NCBI RefSeq assembly: GCF_018294505.1
Contig: NC_057813.1
Coordinates: 317,959,191 to 318,023,190, forward strand
Direction: 5' to 3'
Length of the DNA stretch: 64,000 nucleotides
From: Triticum aestivum
Lineage: Eukaryota > Streptophyta > Magnoliopsida > Poales > Poaceae
Under the pieces are notes generated by a model. It was given only the letters and a program-made list of their open reading frames with translations. It searched no databases and was not told the origin of the DNA. Both the position numbers and the translations under genes were made by a program. This document shows positions 21,075 through 31,444 of this stretch, one piece after another. Within the stretch, counting starts at the first letter, position 1, and each line of letters starts with the position of its first letter.

Positions 21075-22110
21075 AACATCCACAACTATCCACTGGAAGC
21101 AGCTTGATCATGGCGACTCGGCATCTTGTCGGTAAGAACCCTCGTGTGCCTTGGTAGAGCATGAGAATAACAGTGTCTCCAATTTCCAAATGTGGATGCA
21201 TTGCCAGGGCAAGCGAGAACCAATTAATTTGAATGGTTCCATATCTGCGGGAATGTAATGCCTTGCAATCAATTTGGCGTTATTAACACGCACAAGTGTA
21301 ATTCGACCACGCCGGAAAATCGATTTAGGAATAGCTGCATTGCAATGAAGAATAAAAACCGGTGGTACGATTTTTCATATTAATAAGAATTTGTACTAGC
21401 ATTTTGTGCACACAATTGGTCTTGTTCAATGTGTGCACCATAGGTATAATTAATCACATCCCAAATCAAGCGTTCATACAATATGTCTGTCAGATTATCA
21501 AAAAAATTATGACATGCTCCAAATCTTTCCAGTCAAATTTGGTTCGCCGAGTAACATACAGATCGTCAAGTATGCATCCAACACATCCTGCTTAAAAGGT
21601 GGAAAGGGATTATTTAGTCAGAACATGGGAGAAGAGTATTGGGCATAAATTGGTAATTAGAATTTGTTACTAGCTAGGAACTGAGTCGGAAATGAAATCT
21701 CAATTGGTTGCGTAAATAGTGATTAGTTAGTCAGAACAAATACCCTGATTTTGCTAAGTAATATGCCAACATGGAGAAGTTGAAAGAACACTAACCTCGA
21801 TCAGACTATGATTTGCTAATAATGTTGGGGAAGTGAACATCCATGTTAATTAGACCAGGCCGTGGTGCACACACTAGAATTTTATTGCCAACTTCCAGTT
21901 CATAAAAATCAGAACAAAATCTCCAAAGGTCCGCATCAAAATAGGAGTGATCATCTTTCTCAATTTTTACCCTAACAGCCATTGTAATCCATGTTGCATT
22001 TCAATATGGTATCCATGGAGTCATCAACAAAGTAAAGGCCAAGATTTCCTTCTACATGTGTTCTCGCAAAGCAAGGGATATACTGTGGGAAATGATAATT
22101 AAGATCATTA
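21075..22110 (-). pseudogene. Frameshifted B3-like DNA-binding gene in the host element
   Basis: Minus-strand readings join across frame breaks. From about 22100: PQYIPCFARTHVEGN, then after a one-base shift near 21985 AVRVKIEKDDHSYF, LWRFCSDFYELEVGNKIL. This is the B3 order of an IPxxFA start, a V-K-I strand and a W-x-x-F-x-x-x-x-x-L-x-x-G-x-x-x-x-F-like end. A second part at 21300-21075 reads VRVNNAKLIARHYIPADME and, in another frame, HPHLEIGDTVILMLYQG, suggesting a second B3-like domain. An intron-like AT-rich gap separates them. B3 proteins bind DNA in the nucleus. Its 5' end appears to be separated by the Tat insertion at 22166. The fold call rests on pattern only. Confidence 0.45.
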
Positions 22111-22165
22111 CATATATTGAAATAACATAGCAACATGCTTATTAGAGTAATTGAGAGAACAGAAC

Positions 22166-23068
22166 TGTCGGATTTCGGGTTCCGGCAGACACTCAAGGTT
22201 CGAACTCTGGGGTGCGCGCGGAGATCGCACCTCCTACCTACCTACGCCTCATCGCCTCGCAAGGATCTAAGCTACACGAAGAACAACACAAGGGACACAA
22301 GGTTTATAATAGTTTGGGCCACCATTGTGGTGTAATACCCTACTCTAGTTTGTAGTGTAGTAGATTGCCTCAGGGGCTGATGATGAACAATACAAGGGAA
22401 GAACTGCCTCGCGAGGGGAGGAGTTCTTGTGGAGGTGATGCCTCTTGGGAAGGATTGAATCTGGATCAGTTGGCTCTCGATCCCATCCTTGCTCTTCTAC
22501 TGTGGTGGCTAGCCCTATTTATAGAGCGAGGCCTTGGTCCTCTTCCCAAATATTGAGCGGGAAGGGCGCCAACAATTGGCCATTTTGAAGGGGAACATCT
22601 AGTACACTTATCCTGGCTAAAGTTGGTCCTCGCCTGCCAAAGACTCTGACGGTGACGCCGGCTTGGGCTCCACGATGACCTCCATCCTGCCGTTCTACTG
22701 GTCTTGGTTTTGTTGCACCGAAATGGTCGCCTTTGCTTGATACTCTCGCCTGTGCTTGCCCCCTTTGCACCAAAGAGGAAACAAGGACTCTACGCAGGCC
22801 GGTGCCCGCCTGGCGCCCGCCTGGCTTCAGTCGTCATGGCTTGCGTCACGGGCACCTCGTGAGGTACCCTACCTTGGTCTCTCCGTCTCCTCGCGAGCCA
22901 GCATGACAAGGCTATGCCTGAGGAAGCTTCCTGTTGTCCGCCCCACGAGGCTTGGCCCCTCGCGAGGGTCTTGAGAATATGTCGATGAAAATGGGCCGTA
23001 CTGGGCCACTCCTTGAGCCACGCTGCAGGCAGGCAAGTCTGGGTACCCCCGTTCCCAGAATGCCGACA
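22166..23068 (-). repeat. 3' LTR (left) of the second Tat element
   Basis: 903 bp from TGTCGGATTTC to GCCGACA, with a minus-strand TATA box at 22515-22524 and CTCGCGAG at about 22409, 22891 and 22961. The G-rich polypurine tract (plus strand gtagcccccgggccca) follows at 23069. Confidence 0.9.
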
Positions 23069-23345
23069 GTAGCCCCCGGGCCCAAGGCGCGCCTGGACTT
23101 GGCTTAGCAGAGAAGCAAAGGGGCAAGGGAAAAGCGCCGCGGGCCCCAACAGCCTGCGGCCTTGGGCGCCACGTGGCGGTTGGTTGGACATGGGCGTCCT
23201 TGCTCCACGAATTAACAAGGGAGCGGTACCTGGCCAGGCTTACCTTCTTTGCCTTCTCCAGTCATTGCCCAGATCCCCTTTCTCGCTCTCATCCTTCTTG
23301 CTTCCGAAATCCCAGATCTGCTCCAACCCTGCATCTTAGCAAGTC

Positions 23346-24665
23346 ATGGCGCCTCGCCAGACCCCGACCGGAGCTTGGTACTCGCCCGCTCTGGATCCTC
23401 CGAATGTGTCGGAGAAGAACCTTGCCCGGACGCGCCAGATGATGGCGGCGGAAGGCAACGACGGGGCAGCCGCGCTCAAGGTTGGTTCCGCCCTTCCCGA
23501 GGACAAAGGGAGCACCTTCTACCCGCTCTTCATGAGTGCCATCGCCGCCGGTCTGGTTCCTCCCTTTTCCGAGTTCTTCCTTTTGGTTCTCCGCCATTAC
23601 AACCTGCAAGCTCTGCACCTCCATCCCAATTCTGTTCTTCTCCTAGCGATTTTCGCCTACTACTGTGAGGCTCATGTTGGGGTAAGGCCTTCGGTGGCCT
23701 TGATGCGCCATTACTTTTACCTCCGGGTTTCTCGCGGCCCCATCACTTTGTGCGCGAGCTTTATTGCGTACTCCAGCTCCAATGCTATCTCGAAGCCCGG
23801 AAAGAGGATTGAAGGCTTCCGGAGCAAGTGGGTCATGGTGGATGCTGGGCGCATCCACCCCCGGCTGATCCTGCCCACGAGGCAGCCCGAGGCCGTCGAC
23901 GCTTGGTACCGCGTAGAGCTCATTGATCCCCACGCGAAGCCAGTGCTGGAGAGGATGGATGCGGACCTGTGGCCGGGCAACATGGCGACGACAAAGTTGA
24001 CCGGGGCGTCGCTCCTGAGGGAGTTCCTGGAGCACCGGGTGGCTCCGCTTCGGGAACACTCGCTCTCGCTATGGAGGCCCGGGGGGGCCAATGCCGCCCT
24101 TCGCCCGAGCTCCGTAGTCCTGTCTGACGAAGATCTGGCCGCGGTCCTCCAATCCTTGGTTGGGGGAGACGTGGCGAGATTGGAGGGTGCTCCTATACCC
24201 CTGTTCCTTCGGGATGATTGGGAGCAGGTGGTGAACTCCATGCCTGCTTTCAACGGGGACAGGCCTGTGCCCGCGGAGGTTCCTAAGGACCTGGTGGCCC
24301 GGGCGGCGGTGAACGTGTCCTCCAGCGACTCCGGGAGAGAGGAGGAAGAAGAGGGGCAGGAAGAGGAGCCCGATTCCAAGGCGACCGACGGGGAGTCGAG
24401 AGAGCCCCTCCCTCGGCGCAGGTGCCGCACTCTTCACCTCATGCCGGACGACGACGAGGATGGCGACGAGCGAGGCGGTGAGAGCTCGCCCCTGATCCCG
24501 AGGAAGGACAGGATGGGGCTGATTCTCCGCGGGCCTGCTCCGGCACCGAGGCGATCTGCAGACGTGCCTCCTGCTCCCGAGTCTCCTGAGGTTGACCCCA
24601 GCAGCCGGCTCTCGGGCTTCAAGTTCGGCCGGAGGTTGCTTGAGCCCGCGGGCGATGACCAGTAA
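23346..24665 (+). CDS. Antisense Transposase_28-like ('putative gypsy type transposon') protein, exon 1
   Basis: A 439-codon intact frame, antisense to the retroelement, starts with MAPRQTPTG. Residues about 50-230 contain PPFSEFFLLVLRHYNLQALHLHP, NSVLLLAIFAYYCEAHVGV and LMRHYFYLR, the pattern of Pfam 'putative gypsy type transposon' (PF04195, as I remember it). This family is known as a plant retroelement-associated protein of unknown function, despite its transposase name. The C-terminal 130 residues are Glu/Asp-rich with basic clusters (PRRRCR). The frame ends in a TAA that lies within a good splice donor, so the stop is probably removed by splicing at 24662. A G-box-like ccacgtgg lies at 23169; I see no TATA box. 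Confidence 0.75.
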   Translation: MAPRQTPTGAWYSPALDPPNVSEKNLARTRQMMAAEGNDGAAALKVGSALPEDKGSTFYPLFMSAIAAGLVPPFSEFFLLVLRHYNLQALHLHPNSVLLLAIFAYYCEAHVGVRPSVALMRHYFYLRVSRGPITLCASFIAYSSSNAISKPGKRIEGFRSKWVMVDAGRIHPRLILPTRQPEAVDAWYRVELIDPHAKPVLERMDADLWPGNMATTKLTGASLLREFLEHRVAPLREHSLSLWRPGGANAALRPSSVVLSDEDLAAVLQSLVGGDVARLEGAPIPLFLRDDWEQVVNSMPAFNGDRPVPAEVPKDLVARAAVNVSSSDSGREEEEEGQEEEPDSKATDGESREPLPRRRCRTLHLMPDDDEDGDERGGESSPLIPRKDRMGLILRGPAPAPRRSADVPPAPESPEVDPSSRLSGFKFGRRLLEPAGDDQ

Positions 24666-24730
24666 GTGCTTGATTCTCGTTTTGCTTCTTGCTTTGTTGC
24701 TGAGGCTTGACGTCCATATTCCTTGGCTAG
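24662..24730 (+). other. Predicted 69-bp intron in the antisense gene
   Basis: The stretch begins gtaagtgcttg and ends ttccttggctag. It is T-rich, with a branch-point-like cttgac at about 24707-24712. Removing it deletes the TAA at 24663-24665 and joins CA+G in phase. The exon after it reads open for 47 codons, then hits TGA at 24873, so one frameshift separates it from the long coiled-coil frame. Confidence 0.6.
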
Positions 24731-25941
24731 GCCGGTGCCTGTGGCGAAAAGGCTGAAGGGGCCCCTGAGGCTCCGTCCGGGGCAGCACTTCCACCCGTGG
24801 GAGAAGGGGGCAGCAAGGCCCGGGCCTCTCCCGCCCGGTCATCCTCGCGAGGCCAGGTGGGGCGTGCTGGGGTGAGCTCAGCCCCGTGGCCCAAGCGACT
24901 CTCGAGGCGTCTTCGCCTGACGCCACTGCTGTAGTCATTGGGGCGCAGAAGGTCCCAACTCATGGTGATGTGATCACGCTGCCGTCTTCTCCTCCTACTC
25001 CGCCAACTGCCATTTCTCCGACTCCTTCTACTATCCTAGATCGTGCTGCTGCTGAGCTGGACCGGCTGCGAGAAGATCTTCAGGGCACCGACCCTCGCTT
25101 GGTGACCAGGCGCCTGGAGCTGGCCTCCGGCTGGGTCTGCTCCGATGCTTCAGTTCGAGCAGCGCTGGTTCAGGCCGCGACAGCTTGCGACGAGGAGAAG
25201 CAGGCCACCCTTCAGGCCAAGGCTGCTCGCGACGCTGCCTTAGGTGAGGTTGTGGATGTCCGGGGTCGCTACAAGGCGCTGGAGAGTGAGCTGCAAGGCC
25301 TGCACGACCAGCTCGCCAAGGAGGCCCGTGACCGCCAGGAGAAGGAGGAAGAGATGAAGGCTCGCGAGACTGCCGCCAAGGACCGGGATGCCGAGCTTGA
25401 TGAACGCCATGGCCGCTTAGATACGCTAGAGCAGGCGTTGGAGTCGAAGAGGATCGAGTTGGACGGCAAGGCGCGGGTCCTGGCTGAGGACCGCGTGGCC
25501 TTCACGAAGCTGGAGGAGAAGCCGCGCGCCTTGCTAAAGACGCTTTATGATAGCAGCCTGGAGAGCCCGCTGGCCGGCGCCGAGGACGGCCCCGCCAAGT
25601 TGCTTCCCTTCCTGGTCCGTGCCCTTGAAGATGTCACCCTCGGCCTTGGCCCCATGGCTGAGACTGAGGCGCGTGTCCTTTCTTCTGCAGAGCTGACGCG
25701 CGTCTTCACCCATGTCTACCTTCGTGACCCCAACGTGGACCTTGACAGCCTGTTAGAGCCTGTGAGCGGCGAGCTTGCCGCTACCATTGCTGAGGCTGTG
25801 AAGGGTCGAGCGGAGGCTCTGCTGGCGAGGTTCTGTGCCTTCAGTACCAAGCCAAGGCGAGGTGCTGTCAATCTTGAGGCTCCACGAGGCGAAACCGCCC
25901 AGCGCAGCTCTGCCACCAGCGATGGCACTACCGGAAAGTGA
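24731..25941 (+). pseudogene. Antisense coiled-coil protein, probable exon 2
   Basis: The long frame (351 codons from a GTG at 24886) lacks a natural ATG at its start, which fits a downstream exon. Residues about 60-220 are Ala/Glu/Arg/Leu-rich with heptad-like spacing (QEKEEEMKARETAAKDRDAE), a strong coiled-coil candidate. The end (RVFTHVYLRDPNVD) is shared with the antisense remnant at 1040-1475. Together with exon 1 it would give a protein of roughly 800 residues: a Transposase_28-like head, an acidic linker and a coiled-coil tail, possibly oligomeric. A frameshift between 24770 and 24873 breaks the present copy. Confidence 0.65.
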
Positions 25942-27479
25942 CCCCTTCACGGCTCCTGTCCTGTTTTTAGCTCCTGCAACATGCATCATGCCTCGTGGAG
26001 GCGTTTAAACTTGTGTTTGGTGTTGCGAAAACAATCTATGGACTGTAATATTTACTTTAGAATTCCTTGAGATTTGCGCTTTTCCTTCCTACTTGCTTGT
26101 GTTCTACATCGGCAGAGCCCGGCCCCGCGCATACCTCCGCCGCCATTAGTCCCGACCGGAAACCAGGACGGGAGAAAGTAGTGAGGGGCTACGTGACCAG
26201 TTAGGCTCCTGAGTCGCGATGCTCAGGTGTCCCCCTTGACGCGCGAACAACAAGTAGGGAGGGGAGGTGTTGGAGTGGATTTACCGTTCTACGTCGACAG
26301 GGCCCGGCCCCGCGCATACCTCAACCGCCATTAGCCTTTCGGAACTAAGGGGTGAGGGGCTACGTGACCAGTTAGGCTCCTGAGTCGCGATGCTCAGGAG
26401 TCCCCCTTGATGTTCAAACAACCTTCGTACCTTGGCTCCGCTCGGGGAGGGGCGCGCGACGAACCAGGCCCGAGGGGCCTGGCTGGGTGGCGTGCGTCTG
26501 GGTGTGACCCAGGTGTAGCCCCCGTGCCCAGCCCCCTCGCGCAGCACTCCCAAGGGGAGGCGTTACGACAGGGCCGGACACTAAGCTCCGGGCTCCCTGA
26601 GGTTGATGCGGCCGGGGGCCACCCTCAGTTGTTTATCACCAGCGCGGAGCATAGCGCTTCTGTATGTGTACGGGCATAGCCGCTCCTCGGCAGTGTCGCC
26701 AGCCAGCGCGGAGCATGGTTCTTCCACTGGTGCATGGGAGGGGGCTCCCCTCCGGGAGGAGCCCCCGGGACGTGTACAGCCCCGCCCTGACATGTGGCTG
26801 GCACGGTAGGGCTTGGTGAGGTGTATCTGGGCACCCGTGAGCCAGCGCGGGACTCACGGGGCCCTACCTCAAGGCGGGTTGCGCCTGGCTCTGGGTCTTT
26901 GTTTGTAATGTGCTCCTGCAAATTTGGTTAGATGCCGACGCTCTACGTCCTCAGGTCCCGGCCCTCGAGCGAGCTCAGCCGTCGCTGGTATGCCAGGTCG
27001 TAATGCCGTGGACAAGGCCAGGAGGTGAGGGCTGGAGAGCCAATAAGAGTCCATGAGTCGCGATGCTCAGGTACCCCCCTTTTAACGTGCAAGTGACTGG
27101 CATGAGGGAAGAAGGGTGCCGCCACAGGCATCAAGTAATAACCGTGGCAGGTCAAATGCACGACCTGGATAAGCGCGAGAGAGATACATGCCGCTGGGTC
27201 AGGCCCGAGCGGCTTGGGGATAATGCAGCCCGAGGGGCTCCCCCAACAAGGCAATCTAAAGACATGAACAAAAGGGGTACATGCCGCAGGGACGGACCCA
27301 CGCGGCCTGGGAATGATGCAGCCTGGAGGGCGCTCCAAGCTAAAAATGAAACTTGAAGGATGTCACCTGATGATGTTGAAGATGAAGGGATGCTGAAGTA
27401 GCGGACGACGTATGCTGCGGAAGCCGATCTTTACGAGCCCCCAGGCCCAGGAGCCTCGAGAGGCTTCGGGGGTGCTGGC
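25942..27479. other. Non-coding internal region with dispersed direct repeats
   Basis: No gene is seen. A unit containing 'cccggccccgcgcataccTC' and then 'gagtcgcgatgctcagg' occurs at 26102-26236 and 26286-26410, with a weaker copy at 26939-27110. The section around 26640-26790 resembles the shared non-coding block at 2090-2200 and 13575-13670. It corresponds to the zone between the antisense gene and integrase of the complete element. Confidence 0.6.
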
Positions 27480-27485
27480 GGCTCC

Positions 27486-27900
27486 TCACGGACCATCTCC
27501 ATCTCTGCCAGGACTGTGGAATGCCTGGCCGCTTGAGCCTCCAGGATGCTCCTCATGAGGCGCTAACGCACAACAGCCGCGTTCGGCAAGCCGTAAGGCA
27601 TGTGAACATAGCTGTGGGGTGGACCTTCGCAGCGTCCCACGCTTGAGGGCCAGAGGCGCTCCTAAGAGGCGGCTCGGTTGAGCCCTGGTATGTGGATGCA
27701 GACGCGCAGCCCACCATCCTTGCCCGGATGGGGAGCTACGGCGGGTAAGCGACGGCTGCCACTCATGACTCTTGACTCCTACAGCTCCTGAATGATCTCG
27801 CTGACGAACTCTTGAGGGTTTGGACCTCCTTGCCTTGCTCCTTCCTAAGGGAAACGTGTTTTCAAACACGCCTCCAAGTGGTGCCCGAGCGCCTCCCTCG
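27486..27900 (-). pseudogene. Reverse transcriptase relic of the second Tat element
   Basis: Minus-strand readings contain PHPGKDGGLRVCIHI near 27740, matching the block KKGGKERMCVYF of the sister element, and a short sequence near 27600 (AMFTCLTACRT) at the place of VYCYTCMLFGLRNA. The rest of reverse transcriptase, both RNase H domains and integrase are missing. Several stops are present. Only these two blocks support the call. Confidence 0.5.
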
Positions 27901-27976
27901 TGATCTTGGCAAAGTCGATGGCCCTCCAGGAGAGAGCCCCCGAGCCTTGCCTAAGGGGGGCGCCGGGCGCACCTTC

Positions 27977-28717
27977 CTATGCGATAGAAGGAGGTGACCC
28001 TTGAACGGGCGCGGATCCTGAGGGGCCTGCCTCCCAAGGGTTCAGACCAGGCGATGTCTTCTTCTTCTTAGGGACTGCCTCGGGAAACCTTCCGCTCCTG
28101 TGATCTGGGTCTTCAATTGACGCGGCTTGAAAAGCACGCTCGAGAGAACACACAACATCCCTCTCCTCACAATGCACCGTGATGACTCCACCGCTTCCTG
28201 GCATCTTGAGGACATTGTAGCCGTGATGAGTCACTGCCATGAACTTGGCCAGAGCTGGGTACCCGAGGATGGCATTGTACGGCAAGCAGATGTGCGCGAC
28301 GTCGAAGTCAATGAGCTCGGTGCGGTAGTTGTCGCGCTTCCTGAAGGTAACAGGAAGGCGGACCTGCCCTATCGGGACAGTGGAACCGTCGGTGACTCCT
28401 GAGAAAGGCTTGGTTGGTTGAAGCTGATTGTATGGCACTTGGAGATTGTTGAATGTCTCGACGGACATGACATTGAGCCCTGCTCCGCCATTGATGAGGG
28501 TCCTGGTGACTTGCACATTGCTGATGATTAGGGAACAAAGCATTGGGAGGACTCCAGCTGTGGCCACGCACTTGAGCTGATCCGCTGAGCTGAATGTGAT
28601 GGCACACGCCGACCACCTAAGAGGGCGTGTGGCTTCGAGCTTGGGGAGGACTGCATTTACTTCGCGAGCGAACTGCTTGAAGATGCGCTGAGAGGCCGGG
28701 GCCTGAGCGCCGCCCAA
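27977..28717 (-). pseudogene. Protease region of the second Tat element, active-site Asp lost
   Basis: The 246-codon minus-strand frame begins with GGAQAPASQRIFKQF and carries RTLINGGAGLNVMS where the sister element has TLIDGGSDFN, so the catalytic Asp of the D-G-G signature is Asn. IDFDVAHICLPYNAILGYP follows, as in the sister element, and then a basic linker towards reverse transcriptase. An aspartic protease with Asn at this site should be inactive. Confidence 0.8.
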
Positions 28718-29014
28718 GATGCAAGCGATTGCACGTGGCTCCTGGAAGCCTCCATCCCCCTTGACCTGATGAGGGTCTTCATTCCTCCTCAGCTGTGGTG
28801 GCAGAGGAGGGAGGCCCGCGTTGCCTTGTGGGCGATCCTCACGAGGCTGATCCCTCCAACCTCCCTCGCGAGGCTAGTCCTACCAGTGGTCCTCGCGAGG
28901 TCGGTCACGCCACCCTTGGCGAGGGCCACGGTCTTCCCATCGTCCTCCACCTCTTCCTCCTCCTTGGCCATAGCCCCGGTCGCTGCGCTCGGGGCGTCGG
29001 CTGGCACACACGTC

Positions 29015-30463
29015 TCACACGGCCCTGAGCTCTTGGCATTCATTGGTGTTGTGGGTGTGGAGGTCGTGGTACACGCAGTACCGGCTGACCTTGGATGACT
29101 CAGGCTGATCCCTGCCTCGCTTGGTGTTCGGCTCTGCTGCAAGCACAGCAGCCTCTTTGCGCTTCACGTCCTTGACCTTGGGCTTCTTCTCTTCTGGGTC
29201 GGCAGCCGGCAGTTCAAGGAGGGAAAGGCGTCCTTCCTCAGCCCTGGCACACTTGGTCGCCAAATTGAACAACTCCAGGGAGGTGCGCAGGTCTTCATGG
29301 ATCGCAAGATCCTCTTTCATCTTGACGTCACGCACGCTGTCGGAGAAGGCTGAGATGATGGCCTCCTCAGACACCCTGGGGATCTTAAGGCAAGCGTTGT
29401 TGAAACGCTGGATGAACTTTTGCAGGGTCTCACCTGGCTGCTGCTTGATGCGGCGCAAGTCACTCATGGCCGGGGGCCGGTCGCGGGTGCCTTGGAAGTT
29501 GGCGATAAAGCGGGTGCGCATCTCGTCCCAGGAGGAAATTATGCCGGGAGCCAGGTTCAGGAGCCAGGTGCGGGCACCGTCCTTGAGCGCCATGGGAAAC
29601 CAGTTCGCCATGACCTTCTCATCCCTGTTGGCGGCTTCAATGCCTAGCTCATAGAGCTGGAGGAACTCCACAGGGTCAGCCGTGCCATCGTAGCGCGGGG
29701 GCAAATCTGGCTTGAACTTGCCCGGCCAGGCCACGCTGCACAGCTCGGCGGTGGAGGCACGGCATCCTGCAGTGGCCATGGGAGGCCTTTGGTGACGGAG
29801 AGCTTGATCTTGGAAGTCTCTGTGTGCTGCCGCCAGGAGCAGCGCGGGGTCTTGACGCGCTGGAGCAGGAGCGCGGTCGTGACGGGCCGGTGCGGGGAGC
29901 ACACGTGCAGCTTCTTGGGGACGAGGGATCTCTTGGCAGCTCTTCTCTTGCTATGCTAGCGCCGGACAAAGCGGGTCCCATCCAGGGGCCACGCACCTTG
30001 GGGCCAAGGCGCCTTCTTTAGGGGGAGGCGGCTGAGGCGCTCCCAGAGCTTCGTTGCCCGCGCAAGGCGGGGTGCGGTGCAGCGAGAGGGATGGCGCAGG
30101 GGAGCCCCCAGCAGCGCTGACGAGCTCAGTGAGGCGGGCGAGCCACTCGTCGTAGAGGTCATCGACGGGACGGTAGTGCAGGAGCTCCCGCACCAGGAGC
30201 AACGCGGCGTGCACATCCGCCGGAGTGCGATGGGCATGGGACGAGGAACGGGCCGGAGTCAGCGATGGGGTGGCGGTGCGGCCTTCTCGCTGCACGGAAG
30301 GATGCAGGGACGACGCCTGCTGCTCATTCCCCGCCGGGCCGATGGCGGCATTGACGGCAGGCGACGGGGAACGGCAGGGGCATCCGCCGACAGGGGCCGT
30401 CTGGGCGACGCGAGTGGCGAAAGCGGCCCGGCGCTCGGCGCGGGCTCGACGAGCGTCTGACAT
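29015..30463 (-). pseudogene. gag of the second Tat element
   Basis: The minus-strand frame opens at 30463 (MSDARRARAERRAA), 50 bases inside the PBS, and runs to 29015 with one interruption, a TAG at 29951-29953. The gag core reads KFKPDLPPRYDGTADP, ANWFPMALKDGARTWLL and RIKQQPGETLQKFIQRFN. Near the end is a short zinc-binding-like motif C-x2-H-x-L-x-T-H-x4-C (RYCVYHDLHTHNTNEC). It would form virus-like particles packaging element RNA. Apart from the TAG it is complete, unlike the deleted gag at 17546-18469. The gag-protease junction after 29015 has further stops. Confidence 0.85.
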
Positions 30464-30513
30464 GGATGCGACAGACGGCGAAACACAGGGCGACGGAAAG
30501 AGGATTCCGGTGC

Positions 30514-30532
30514 ACCCCTACCTGGCGTGCCA
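30514..30532 (-). promoter_or_regulatory. Primer-binding site, tRNA-Arg type
   Basis: The plus strand reads acccctacctggcgtgcca, 2 bases from the LTR at 30535. From memory it matches the 3' end of tRNA-Arg(CCU) including CCA. Confidence 0.8.
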
Positions 30533-30534
30533 AA

Positions 30535-31444
30535 TGTCGGATTTCGGGTTCCGGCAGACCCTCAAGGTTCAAACTCTGGGGTGCGCGCGGAGATTGCACC
30601 TCCTACCTACCTATGTCTCATCGCCTCGCAAGGATCTAAGCTACACGAAGAACAACACAAGGGACACGAGGTTTATACTAGTTCGGGCCACCATTGTGGT
30701 GTAATACCCTACTCTAGTTTGTGGTGTGGTAGATTGCCTCAGGGGCTAATGATGAACAATACAAGGGAAGAACTGCCTCGCGAGGGGAGGAGTTCTTGTG
30801 GAGGTGATGCCTCTTGGGAAGGATTGAATCCGGATCAGTTGGCTCTCGATCCCATCCTTGCTCTTCTACTTTGGTGGCTAGCCCTATTTATAGAGTGAGG
30901 CCTTGGTCCTCTTCCCACATATTGAGCGGGAAGGGCACCAACAATTGGCCATTTTGAAGGGGAACATCTAGTACACTTATCCTGGCTAAAGTCGGTCCTT
31001 GCCTGCCAAAGACTCTGACGATGACGCCGGCTTGGGCTCCACGATGACCTCCATCCTGCCGTTCTGCTGGTCTTGGTCTTGTTGCACCGAAATGGTTGCC
31101 TTTGCTTGATACTCTCGCCTGCGCTTGCCCCCTTTGCACCAAAGAGGAAACAAGGACTCTGTGCAGGCCGGCGCCTGCCTGGCGCCCGCCTGGCTTCGGT
31201 CGTCATGGCTTGCATCACGGGAACCTCATGAGGTACCCTACCTTGGTCTCTCCGCCTCCTCGCGAGCCAGCCTGACGTGGCTGTGCCTGAGGAAGCTTCC
31301 TGTTGTCCGCCCCGCGAGGCTTGGCCCCTCGCGAGGGTCTTGAGCATATGTCGATGAAAATGGGCCGTACTGGGCCACTCCTTGAGCCACGCCGCAGGCC
31401 GCAGGTAGGCAAGTCTGGGTACCCCCGTTCCTAGAACGTCGACA
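30535..31444 (-). repeat. 5' LTR (right) of the second Tat element
   Basis: 910 bp from TGTCGGATTTC to CGTCGACA. The minus-strand TATA box is at 30884-30893. It is collinear with 22166-23068. Confidence 0.9.

Larger units (their letters stand above)
22166..31444 (-). mobile_element. Second Tat-lineage gypsy element with antisense Transposase_28-like gene
   Basis: LTRs at 22166-23068 and 30535-31444 are flanked by AGAAC (22161-22165 and 31445-31449), a perfect 5-bp target duplication. On the minus strand: PBS, gag, protease and a reduced reverse transcriptase relic; RNase H and integrase are gone. On the plus strand, just inside the left LTR, lie two antisense frames (23346-24665 and 24731-25941). 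The LTRs differ at about 13 of the first 340 positions. It is a non-autonomous derivative of the same LTR family group as 10868-19435, but its antisense cargo is different. Confidence 0.92.
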
